DNA from: Desulfobulbaceae bacterium | GTDB lineage: Bacteria; Desulfobacterota; Desulfobulbia; Desulfobulbales; Desulfobulbaceae | Direction: 5' to 3' | NCBI GenBank assembly: GCA_026987195.1 | Contig: JALSNC010000126.1 | Span: forward strand, 1 to 64,000 | DNA: 64,000 bases | Part shown: piece by piece, positions 18,869 through 26,394 of the stretch | Layout of the letters: each line of letters opens with the position of its first letter | Position numbering within the stretch: the first letter of the stretch is position 1 | Program-made: the position numbers and the translations under genes | Notes under the pieces: model-generated | What the model saw: only the letters and a program-made list of their open reading frames with translations | What the model was told of the DNA's origin: nothing | The model's database searches: none

Positions 18869-20719
18869 TCAGGCCTCTCGCGACGGGCCCTCAGCCATAT
18901 GCGGAGCGGCCGGACTGTGCGAGATCTGCGACCAGCGTGAGAAGACCACCGAGCCCACCGCGGCCACGGCGCCGAAGGAGAAGACGCTGAGAACCAGGGG
19001 GACGCCGTGTGCCTTGAACAGATCATATCCAAGGGTCTTGAAGGCACCGAGGACCACGATACCGATGGCGGTATAGAGGATCTCCCGCTGCCGTCTGAGC
19101 AGGCCGAAGACCATCAGTCCCATGGCGCCGACATTGATGAAGACCGACTGGGCGCCGAGCAGGGCATTGACCGGGTCTGCGGAGGAGGCAAGCAGATCGT
19201 GGGCGATGAGCTGCAACATGCAGAAACCGTCCACCAGGGCGGTGAGCAGCAGGAGGATGGCGGAATGGTCGCCGGGATCCACCTTTTTGAAAAACCCCAC
19301 GCTGCAGGCCAGGGGGTGCTGGCGGCTCCATACGAACTGGAAGGCGCTCATCACTGCCAGGGAGCCGGCGGCAAGGGTGGCGAGCATGGGATCCGGGGTG
19401 CCGGGCAGGAGCACACCGTAGCCGATACCGAGAATGGTGGCCACCACCTGCAGCAGGTAGGAGGTGAGGCGGATGCCGCCGATCTCGCAGGCCCGGGAGG
19501 CAAAGGAAAGCATCACCGCCACGGCGCCCCAGAGCGGCAGGGCCGGCAGGATGTTCTCCACCGCCGCCAGAGTGGCCATCACCATCAGGGTGGCACCGGC
19601 AAAGACATAGGCGCAGATGCCGGGGCCGCCATGTCGGGAAAACCTGAAGATGGCGCCCGCCACCAGGAAGTGGACCATGGCAAGAGCAAGGCCGGCGTAG
19701 CCGAGCAGGGTATCGTCTCCCAGCAGGGGAACGGCGACAAGGCTTACGGCCGGATAGAGCCAGAGGACATTGATGGTGGGCAGGACGATGTCGAAAAGGC
19801 TCAGCGAGTCACCGTGGCGATAGGAGGTGTAGACGGAAAAGCCCATCAGGATGAAGACCGTGGCCAGGGTCATGGGCAGGTACCAGGCGAGGGCGACCTC
19901 GGGCGTGGTCACGATCCCCTTGACCATGGGGGCATGCAGCTTGAGGGCCCACAGGAACCAGAAGGTCATGGTCATGCCATAGAGCACCACCTGCACCCAC
20001 CGGGTCCTGCCGCTGACATGGAGAAAGGCCACCACGTTGGCGGCGAGCAGGAAAAAGGCGAGCTGCGGGAAAAATGGTGCGGGAAAATCAAGGGCAAAGG
20101 CGGTGCAGGCCCCGCCGATGAGCCCGACCGCCAGGAAGAGCGAGCGCTGGTAGCGCTTCCCCATGATGGCAAGCGGCAGCATGGTGAAAAAGAGGATCAA
20201 ATAGGCGGTAACCGTGGTATAGGCGGCAAAGCGGGCATGGGTCTCCAGGATGAGCGAGAACATGAGCAGGGCGCCGCAGACAGGAAAGATGGGGCCCAGT
20301 CCCTGGCGGTTGCGGAGCAGTTTCCAGCCCGTGGCGATGAGCAGGGCCGCGTAGGCCGTGCCGATCATCGAGCCGGCCTTGGCCCCGATGATGCCACTGT
20401 CGGTCAGGGTCCGCAGGATGAGGGCGATGACGAGAATGAAACAGATGGCCGCAAGCCTGGCGAGAAACGAGCCGCTGCCGGCCCAGGATGAAGTGACCGG
20501 CATCACGGTCACCTGTTCTCCCGCCTGCCCTCCGGCCACTGCATCGGTCCGGAGACTGTCCAGCGGTGCCGGTTGTGCCGCCGGGGCCTGGGCCTGTCTT
20601 CCGGCCAGGGTGTTTTCCAGTGCTGTCAGGCGGGCATTCTGTTTGCTGAGCTGATTGGTGAGGATGGTGATCTGGGCCGCCAGTTGGTCAAGTTTGGTTT
20701 CGATTTCCTTGTCTGCCAT
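18869..20719 (-). CDS. Large polytopic membrane protein (DUF2339-like)
   Basis: 616 residues from ATG 20719 (CGGAG upstream). The N terminus is a coiled coil (residues ~1-45, heptad-like L-x-x-L-x-x-Q) and a Pro/Ala/Gln-rich linker. The remainder is almost entirely hydrophobic helices, well over a dozen, with short loops. This matches the layout of DUF2339 predicted membrane proteins, whose function is unknown. It is divergent from the cytochrome-NrfD operon and monocistronic by spacing. The DUF2339 assignment rests on architecture, not on a motif. Confidence 0.75.
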   Translation of the reverse strand: MADKEIETKLDQLAAQITILTNQLSKQNARLTALENTLAGRQAQAPAAQPAPLDSLRTDAVAGGQAGEQVTVMPVTSSWAGSGSFLARLAAICFILVIALILRTLTDSGIIGAKAGSMIGTAYAALLIATGWKLLRNRQGLGPIFPVCGALLMFSLILETHARFAAYTTVTAYLILFFTMLPLAIMGKRYQRSLFLAVGLIGGACTAFALDFPAPFFPQLAFFLLAANVVAFLHVSGRTRWVQVVLYGMTMTFWFLWALKLHAPMVKGIVTTPEVALAWYLPMTLATVFILMGFSVYTSYRHGDSLSLFDIVLPTINVLWLYPAVSLVAVPLLGDDTLLGYAGLALAMVHFLVAGAIFRFSRHGGPGICAYVFAGATLMVMATLAAVENILPALPLWGAVAVMLSFASRACEIGGIRLTSYLLQVVATILGIGYGVLLPGTPDPMLATLAAGSLAVMSAFQFVWSRQHPLACSVGFFKKVDPGDHSAILLLLTALVDGFCMLQLIAHDLLASSADPVNALLGAQSVFINVGAMGLMVFGLLRRQREILYTAIGIVVLGAFKTLGYDLFKAHGVPLVLSVFSFGAVAAVGSVVFSRWSQISHSPAAPHMAEGPSREA

Positions 20720-20841
20720 GGCACTCCGTTCCAGTGGTTCTGATGAAACAACTTCCGGTCTTTGCGGGAATTTCATCGCATGCCGCGATTCGACTCTCCA
20801 GGTTATAGCATGATTTTTCCTGGGTTAGAGCAAATTGGGTG

Positions 20842-20901
20842 TTTACTTCTATACCACAGAGTTGTATAAAGGGCCAAAAAATTTTTCCCACTTTGTGGTA
20901 T
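20842..20901 (+). promoter_or_regulatory. Promoter with operator-like inverted repeat for the cytochrome operon
   Basis: A -35 TTTACT (20842-20847) and -10 TATAAA (20865-20870) have 17-bp spacing. A perfect inverted repeat ATACCACA (20851-20858) / TGTGGTAT (20894-20901) puts one half-site in the promoter spacer and the other in the early transcribed region, the geometry of a repressor pair. The rest of the 346-bp gap 20720-21065 shows nothing else I can name. Confidence 0.55.
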
Positions 20902-21065
20902 CAGTGGAGCGGTCGTTCAACCTGTTGTTTTGCCGATGTTCGTCGCCCGGAACCGGTTCGGCCCCGGAGGGCCGGCAGCACTGAAACGGTGGGCGGGCGG
21001 ATCAGGCATCGGGGCTACGCACCGGCTCCGCCTGTTTTTTTCGGTCAAAAGAAGGAGAGTACTGT

Positions 21066-21539
21066 ATGAAAAACCATGTACTGCGGCCGCTGTTTGCGGC
21101 CATGGCGCTCGTCGCCCTGATCCTGACGGCCCGGGCACTGATGGTGCCGTCGGATTTCGGGGTGCACGGCAAGAGCTTCACCTACAATTTCTACCGGGCC
21201 GGCGCTGTTTCGGACTGGAAGAACTTTCCGGTGAGCTACAAGGGCGGCGGTTCCTGTGTGGAATGCCATGACGAGAATGCCGAGAGTCTCGCCGCGTCCA
21301 GGCACCAGATCATCCAGTGTGAAAACTGTCATGGACCGGCCCGCAACCATCCCGAGGACCCTGAAACACTGACCATCAACAGGAGCAGGGATCTCTGCCT
21401 CCGCTGCCATGCCGATCTCCCCTACCCCGGCAGCCTGCGCAGTGAACTGCCGGCCATCGATCCCGGGGAACATAACCCGGGTGAGGCCTGTGTCGAGTGT
21501 CACAACCCACACAACCCGAACCTGGAGGATATGGAATGA
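21066..21539 (+). CDS. Tetraheme c-type cytochrome, membrane-anchored
   Basis: 157 residues with an N-terminal signal anchor (residues ~8-27) and four heme-binding motifs: C-V-E-C-H, C-E-N-C-H, C-L-R-C-H and C-V-E-C-H. It is periplasmic. It overlaps the next gene by ATGA, so it is translated with the ferredoxin subunit. By analogy to NrfB and the DsrJ/QrcA class of cytochromes, it would pass electrons between the ferredoxin subunit and periplasmic partners. No catalytic terminal reductase is encoded beside it. Confidence 0.9.
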   Translation: MKNHVLRPLFAAMALVALILTARALMVPSDFGVHGKSFTYNFYRAGAVSDWKNFPVSYKGGGSCVECHDENAESLAASRHQIIQCENCHGPARNHPEDPETLTINRSRDLCLRCHADLPYPGSLRSELPAIDPGEHNPGEACVECHNPHNPNLEDME

Positions 21540-22306
21540 AGTGTTCCCGGAGAAGTTTTCTGAAAAAGGGGCTCGGGAGCGCCATTGCAGCCTCCCTGCC
21601 GCTGAGCAGTTTCAAGTTCCTCTCACCGGCCGAGGCCAGGGCCGCGGTGGGTGACCCCGCTGTCCGCTGGGGATTTTTGATCAACACCTACAAGTGCACC
21701 GGCTGCGGCTTCTGCGTCAAGGCCTGTAAAAAGGAGAACAAGGTTCCCTATGACCTGCCGGTCACCAGGACCTGGGTGGAGCGGTATGTGGTCACCAGGG
21801 ACGGCGAGGCCCACATCGATTCACCTGCCGGCGGGCGTGACGGCTATACTGATCCGAAGATCGAGGGTAAAGAGATCGCTGCCGAGGAGATCACCAAGGC
21901 CTTTTTCGTTCCCAAACTGTGCAATCAGTGCCAGAACCCGGCCTGTGTCCAGGTCTGCCCGGTGGGTGCGACCTTCCAGACCGAGGACGGGGTTGTTCTC
22001 GTGGACCGGACCTGGTGCATCGGCTGCGGCTACTGCATCATGGCCTGTCCCTACGGCGTTCGTTTTTTTCACCCGGTCTACAAGGTGGCCGAGAAATGCA
22101 CCTTCTGCTACCACCGGATCACCAAGGGCATGAAGTCGGCCTGTGTCCAGGCCTGTCCCTTCGGGGCCCGGCAGATAGGCGATCTGAAGGATCCGGATGA
22201 TCCGGTGACCAGGGCGATCCTGACCCAGAGGGTCGCGGTCCTCAAAGATGAATATGGTACCAAACCACAGGTTTTCTATATCGGCCTGGACGAGAACGTG
22301 AGGTGA
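21536..22306 (+). CDS. Tat-exported 4x[4Fe-4S] ferredoxin subunit (NrfC/DsrO-like)
   Basis: 256 residues from ATG 21536, overlapping the cytochrome stop. The N terminus is a Tat signal (C-S-R-R-S-F-L-K-K, then a hydrophobic stretch to A-E-A-R-A). Four cysteine clusters are visible: C-T-G-C-G-F-C-V-K-A-C, C-N-Q-C-x4-C-V-Q-V-C-P, C-I-G-C-G-Y-C-I-M-A-C-P, and C-T-F-C paired with C-V-Q-A-C-P-F-G. This is the periplasmic electron-wire subunit seen with NrfD/PsrC membrane partners. It is followed 3 bp later by the NrfD gene. Confidence 0.93.
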   Translation: MKCSRRSFLKKGLGSAIAASLPLSSFKFLSPAEARAAVGDPAVRWGFLINTYKCTGCGFCVKACKKENKVPYDLPVTRTWVERYVVTRDGEAHIDSPAGGRDGYTDPKIEGKEIAAEEITKAFFVPKLCNQCQNPACVQVCPVGATFQTEDGVVLVDRTWCIGCGYCIMACPYGVRFFHPVYKVAEKCTFCYHRITKGMKSACVQACPFGARQIGDLKDPDDPVTRAILTQRVAVLKDEYGTKPQVFYIGLDENVR

Positions 22307-22309
22307 GAA

Positions 22310-23578
22310 ATGCTGGATCAGTTAGCGACAAACGGACATCTGATTGCACACGGAATGGACTGGACCATCAAGGAAGGGTTCGTCTATCCCAATGAATTCA
22401 TCTACTGGAGCATCCAGATCGTGCTCTATCCCTACATGACCGGTCTGGTGGCGGGCGCCTTTGTCCTCTCCTCCCTGTACCACGTGTTCGGTCAGCAGGA
22501 CCTCAAGGACATGGCCCGGTTCTCCCTGGTCTTTTCCCTGGCCCTCCTGCCGGTGGCCATGATGCCGCTGCTCATGCACCTGCAGCAGCCGCTGCGCGGC
22601 ATCGAGGTACTCTTCACGCCGCATTTCACCTCGGCCATCTCGGCCTTTGGTATCATCTTTACCACCTACTCCATCATTGTCCTCAGCGAAATCTGGTTTG
22701 TCTACCGCACCTATTTCGTGGAACAGGCCAGGGCATTGAAGGGCAAGAGCGGGGTTGCCAACACCTTCATGAGGGGGCTGTACACCGTACTCTCCCTCGG
22801 AGCGTGGGACCTGGGCGAGGCCGCCGTCGCCAAGGATAAAAAAGCCATCAAGATACTGGCGGGTATCGGCATTCCGGTTGCCTGCTTCCTCCACGGGTAT
22901 GCCGGATTTATCTTTGGCTCGGTCAAGGCCAACGCCCTCTGGATGTCACCGCTGATGCCGGTGATCTTCATCATGTCGGCCGTTGTCTCGGGTATTGCCC
23001 TCTGTATGCTGACCTATATCGTCATCATGGAGTGGAAGAAGTTCACCACCACGCTCGCCAAGGGGCGTGGCGACGACTCGGTCAAGCTGATCAAGGGTGC
23101 GGAGATCGATGTCATCAGCAAGACATCGCGCTACCTGATCGGTTTTCTCATCGCCGCCATCACCCTGGAGCTGCTGGACCTGATCTTCCGGGGCTATACG
23201 GCTATGAAGTCATGGGACATCCTGCGCTCGGTCATGTACGGCAAAGATTTTATCAATATCTTTGTCCTGCAGTACGGCTTCGGCAACCTCATTCCCTTCA
23301 TTCTGCTGATCCTGCCAAGGCTCACCATCAGGCGGACAGCACTCGCCCTGGTCCTGGTCCTGTTCGGCGTCTTCATGATGCGCTGGAACGTGGTCATCGG
23401 CGGCCAGGCATTCTCCCTCTCATTTGCCGGCTACATGCACTACGTGATGCCGATCATTCCGCATAACATCGAGACCTTCAAGGAGGGACTGGGCGGCGCG
23501 CTCCTGGTCGGCATAACGCCGTTTGTCCTCTTCTGGCTCATCAACAAGGTGACGCCTTCACTGCGCTTCAACAACTGA
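22310..23578 (+). CDS. NrfD/PsrC-family quinone-reactive membrane subunit
   Basis: 422 residues, mostly transmembrane (about ten helices), with the NrfD-family pattern including an N-terminal Y-P-x-E-F-I-Y-W-x-I-Q segment and H-G-Y-A-G-F-I-F-G mid-protein. It oxidises or reduces menaquinone and exchanges electrons with the ferredoxin subunit. The three-gene set resembles NrfBCD or the JOP part of DsrMKJOP, but with no catalytic molybdopterin or NrfA partner. The operon ends at a strong terminator 30 bp downstream. Its exact electron acceptor or donor cannot be read from the sequence. Confidence 0.92.
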   Translation: MLDQLATNGHLIAHGMDWTIKEGFVYPNEFIYWSIQIVLYPYMTGLVAGAFVLSSLYHVFGQQDLKDMARFSLVFSLALLPVAMMPLLMHLQQPLRGIEVLFTPHFTSAISAFGIIFTTYSIIVLSEIWFVYRTYFVEQARALKGKSGVANTFMRGLYTVLSLGAWDLGEAAVAKDKKAIKILAGIGIPVACFLHGYAGFIFGSVKANALWMSPLMPVIFIMSAVVSGIALCMLTYIVIMEWKKFTTTLAKGRGDDSVKLIKGAEIDVISKTSRYLIGFLIAAITLELLDLIFRGYTAMKSWDILRSVMYGKDFINIFVLQYGFGNLIPFILLILPRLTIRRTALALVLVLFGVFMMRWNVVIGGQAFSLSFAGYMHYVMPIIPHNIETFKEGLGGALLVGITPFVLFWLINKVTPSLRFNN

Positions 23579-23607
23579 TTCATTCTCCACTCCTGCTCCT
23601 TCCTTCG

Positions 23608-23646
23608 GGCAGCCGCGGCTTTTTTTGCCGTGGCTGCCTTTTTTTC
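23608..23646 (+). terminator. Intrinsic terminator after the NrfD gene
   Basis: An 11-bp stem GGCAGCCGCGG (23608-23618) / CCGTGGCTGCC (23628-23638) with one G-T pair, followed by seven T. It ends the cytochrome-ferredoxin-NrfD operon. Confidence 0.9.
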
Positions 23647-23758
23647 CTCTTGCCTGCCTTTTGGCGATGCTCTCTGTTAACAACCCATTGTGATGGGGAA
23701 TACTGTGGACTGGCGGTCCGGCACCGTTGTCCGGACCGTCAGCCCATGTACCGTAACC

Positions 23759-23970
23759 CTCACGGGACGGCTAACCATCGGCTTGTCCGGCCACAATGGG
23801 GTAAGCGCTCTCAGGGGCCGCAGATTCGGAGTCTACGCTTACCTGTGCAGGCATGCCTGGCCACAGGTAAGCGACCGCAGGGAGACACCGATAGCCTGCC
23901 CATGCGGGCAGGCAACGACCGTGCAGTGAGGCAAGCGAAGACTCCGTGCGGCTCCTGTGAGCGCTTACCA
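23759..23970 (+). repeat. R3 repeat, full copy
   Basis: A repeated leader (CTCACGGGACGG onward) precedes a 168-bp core with 22-bp inverted ends (23801-23822 against 23947-23968, 20 of 22 matching; outermost GTAAGCGCTC/GAGCGCTTAC). Related copies are at 29931-30142 and 54206-54352, with fragments at 18252 and 53448. With the R4 copy, it fills most of the 665-bp gap 23579-24243. Confidence 0.75.
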
Positions 23971-24025
23971 TGTACCTGCTGTCCACAGTCGGTGGCCGAT
24001 ATGTTTTGGCAACAATTCGCCGCTG

Positions 24026-24211
24026 GCGGACTCGTAAAAAGTGCATTACACTGTACCAGCGATGGCTAAGCATGAAAGTTCGATACACAGGTACGCGAAC
24101 GGAGGGAGACTCCGAGGCGTGGCGGTGTCGGCCGGACGCAGGCGTACATTGACGTCGGGCACTGGCCGTAGCCTCTGCAAGGCAGCAGACCGGACCTTTG
24201 ACGCCATCACC
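24026..24211 (+). repeat. R4 repeat, copy 2
   Basis: Matches R4 copy 1 along most of its length, with an extra ~30-bp segment after GATGGCTAAGCATGAAAG that copy 3 also has. It ends 32 bp before the selenoprotein rhodanese start, in the same orientation as copy 1 relative to its gene. Confidence 0.7.
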
Positions 24212-24243
24212 GATCCCGTTGAAGAGGAGGGAAGAAGGCCGAC

Positions 24244-25350
24244 ATGACGAGGATGATACTGCGGAGCCTGACCCCATGGGTGGCCGCCGCTTTCCTTTTC
24301 GGAGGATGTACAGGCATGCGGCCGGACCAGGCCGTGGTGGGAGGAAAGCAGCCGCCGACCCTTTCGACCGGACCGCTGCCGGTCAGCCTGCCGGCCGGAG
24401 TGGAGATGATCTCTGTGGAAGAGGTGCAAAAACTGGTCAGCGCCGGTGACGACCTCATGCTGGTCGACACCCGGCCAGGGTCGCGCTACAGACGCTCCCA
24501 CCTGCCAGGTGCCATTTCCCTGCCGGCAGCCGGGGCGGCAGAGAACATCGACAGGCTGCCGACGGACAGGGATCGTCTGCTCATCTTTTACGGTGAGGGA
24601 CCCACATGAGGGAGGAGTTCCGTGATCGCCGGTCTGGCGAGAAAATCCGGGTACCGGGAAGTACGGGTCATGGTCGCCGGAGAGCCCGGCTGGGTCAGGG
24701 CCGGCTACGCCACCTATGCCAGCCGTGACGTTGTCCGGGACCACGGACCGTTGCTCATCGACCTGCGCGACAGAGCCGCGGACAGGACAGGCAGGATTCC
24801 CGGGTCTGTTTCCGTTCCTCTTGCCTTTCTTGAAACCGCAGCAGCGGAAATCCCGGCAAGGGCGCCGGTGGTGCTCTATGGCACCGACGACGACCAGGCC
24901 CGGCAGGGATTGAAGATCCTGCGCAGCAAGGGGCTCGGCAGGGTATCGCTGCTGGAGGGCAACCTGGCTGGCTGGCTGGGAGCCGGCGGCATCCTGGTGA
25001 AGGGACCGGTGCGCACCACCATCACCTGGCAGAAAAAACCTGCAGCCGGCGAGGTCTCCCTGGCCGACTTCAGGAACGTGATGGCGGGCAGGAGCGACGC
25101 TTTGCTGCTGGATGTACGCACCAACGAGGAGACAGCGGCCGGTCTCCTGCCAGGGGCACGGCATATACCCCTGGAACACCTGCTGGCACGGATGGACGAG
25201 TTACCCCGCAATAAAAAAATATTCATCTATTGCGCCAGTGGCCCCCGGGCCGAGATGGCCAGCCGGTTACTGGCAGGCAAGGGCTTTGCGTGCCGCTACC
25301 TTGACGCCAGCGTCCGCTGCGCCGGAGGCAGGTGCGAGGTGAAAGAGTAA
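24244..25350 (+). CDS. Triple-rhodanese lipoprotein with selenocysteine (UGA recoded)
   Basis: A 368-residue product if TGA 24607-24609 is read as Sec122; the frame is open on both sides and the rhodanese fold is continuous across it. It has a lipoprotein-type signal (hydrophobic helix, then L-F-G-G-C22). Domain 1 (~55-150) has D-T-R-P-G-S-R-Y, then the active loop F-Y-G-E-G-P-T-U-G-R-S and the family ending G-E-P-G-W. Related proteins have F-Y-C-G-G-x-x-C, so Sec replaces the second loop Cys and the first is Gly. Domain 2 (~155-255) has a Cys-less loop (Y-G-T-D-D-D) and looks inactive. Domain 3 (~270-368) has a canonical C330-A-S-G-P-R loop. Likely role: periplasmic sulfane-sulfur or selenium transfer. 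SD elements AGGAGG and GAAGAAGG precede ATG 24244. Confidence 0.88.
24626..24640 (+). promoter_or_regulatory. Bacterial SECIS-like hairpin for UGA 24607-24609
   Basis: The stem TCGCC (24626-24630) / GGCGA (24636-24640) closes a GGTCT loop, identical to the E. coli fdhF SECIS loop, and begins 16 nt after the UGA. The match to the loop consensus and the position support SelB-dependent decoding. The 5-bp stem is shorter than in the peroxiredoxin gene. Confidence 0.78.
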
Positions 25351-25397
25351 TGCCGCCGGGCGCAGGCGTTTTACGACGAGTCCTGAAGAAAGCGCAG

Positions 25398-25721
25398 CTA
25401 GAGTTTCCCGACTTCGGCCAGCAGGGAGGCCATTTCTTCCAGCTTTGCCGCGGCACAGGCCACGGAATCCTGGCGGGCATCCATCTCCATCTCCAGGGCC
25501 AGGGAACGGATGGTCTCGAATCCGAGGCTGGCCGATGCCCCCTTCAGGCTGTGGGCCGCCTCCACCACCGCCGATGCATTATTCTCGTCGACGGCCCGGC
25601 GTAACTTCTCCAGGTCACCAGCCGACGCATCCTTGAAGAGAAGCAGCAGTTCCTCCAGCAGCTCCTCGTCGCCCGCGGTCTGTTCCAGGGCAAAGTCCCT
25701 GTTCCACAGTAACTGGCTCAT
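25398..25721 (-). CDS. Stand-alone Hpt phosphotransfer protein
   Basis: 107 residues from ATG 25721, which has GGAGGA just upstream. A single four-helix Hpt domain carries the phospho-acceptor motif A-A-H-S-L-K-G-A-S-A-S-L-G; the His is near residue 56. Acidic, cytoplasmic. It would shuttle phosphoryl groups between hybrid kinases (several are encoded in this window) and response regulators. Convergent with the rhodanese gene; it lies downstream of the TsaC-like gene and may be its operon partner. Confidence 0.9.
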   Translation of the reverse strand: MSQLLWNRDFALEQTAGDEELLEELLLLFKDASAGDLEKLRRAVDENNASAVVEAAHSLKGASASLGFETIRSLALEMEMDARQDSVACAAAKLEEMASLLAEVGKL

Positions 25722-25788
25722 ATCTCCTCCGGATTGATCGGTGATCCCGATCGTTGTTCTCCCCTGTTGTTCCGTTTTCGTCTTCTCT

Positions 25789-26394
25789 TCAGTGGCAACC
25801 GGCCAGGATCCGGACAAATGGAACCGCGCCCTGCCGCAGGCAGACCAGCCTGCCCTTCTCCAGGCCCACCAGGGTCGATGGCCGCTGTCCCGGGGTTGGC
25901 CCGTCGTCCAGAATCAGGTCCACCTGGTGGCCGAAGACGCTGCGTATCTCCTCTGCTGTGCATGCCGGTGGTTCACCGCTCCGGTTGGCACTGGTGGCGG
26001 TGAGGGGGGCTCGGAGCCGGGCCAGGAGCCGCGCCGCGCAGGGATGGGGCGACTGGCGTATACCCACCGTGCCGGTCCGGCCGGTGAGCAGCTCCGCTGT
26101 CCCGGGCCGGGCCGGGAAGATCAGGGTCACCGGACCTGGCCAGAACCTGTCCATGATCGGACCATAGGGTTGCGGTATGAAAGCGGCGAGTTGTCCGATC
26201 TGTTCACGATCACCGACCAGGACCAGGACCGGTTTGGCCTCCTGCCGCCCCTTGAGGGCAAACAGTCGCGTCAGGGCCGTCCTGTTGCCTGGATCGACAC
26301 CAAGGCCATAATAGGTCTCGGTGGGATAGGCGATCAGCCCTCCGGCACGGATGATCCGCACCGCCTCCCTGATCGCATCCTCCCGGACCTTCAC
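25789..26394 (-). CDS. L-threonylcarbamoyladenylate synthase family (YrdC/TsaC)
   Basis: 201 residues, starting at GTG 26394 and overlapping the purD-purE stop by GTGA. It uses threonine, bicarbonate and ATP to make threonylcarbamoyl-AMP for tRNA t6A37. The signature Y-P-T-E-T-Y-Y-G-L-G near the N terminus and K-G-R next to the nucleotide site (A-L-K-G-R) are present, as is S-A-N-x-S-G near residue 145. The C-terminal Sua5 domain is absent, so this is the short TsaC/YwlC form. Confidence 0.93.
   Translation of the reverse strand: MKVREDAIREAVRIIRAGGLIAYPTETYYGLGVDPGNRTALTRLFALKGRQEAKPVLVLVGDREQIGQLAAFIPQPYGPIMDRFWPGPVTLIFPARPGTAELLTGRTGTVGIRQSPHPCAARLLARLRAPLTATSANRSGEPPACTAEEIRSVFGHQVDLILDDGPTPGQRPSTLVGLEKGRLVCLRQGAVPFVRILAGCH

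Noticed and set aside
18869-23578. Membrane protein plus cytochrome operon as one transferred island
   Set aside because: GC and codon use look like the flanks and the genes are divergent; no integrase, tRNA or att site is present.
23650-24069. Short open frames within the R3/R4 repeat region
   Set aside because: They translate repeat DNA, differ between copies and lack SD sites.
24607-24622. Rhodanese split into two genes or a broken gene
   Set aside because: The downstream part starts inside domain 1, has no SD of its own at the expected distance, and continues in the same frame; Sec readthrough fits better.
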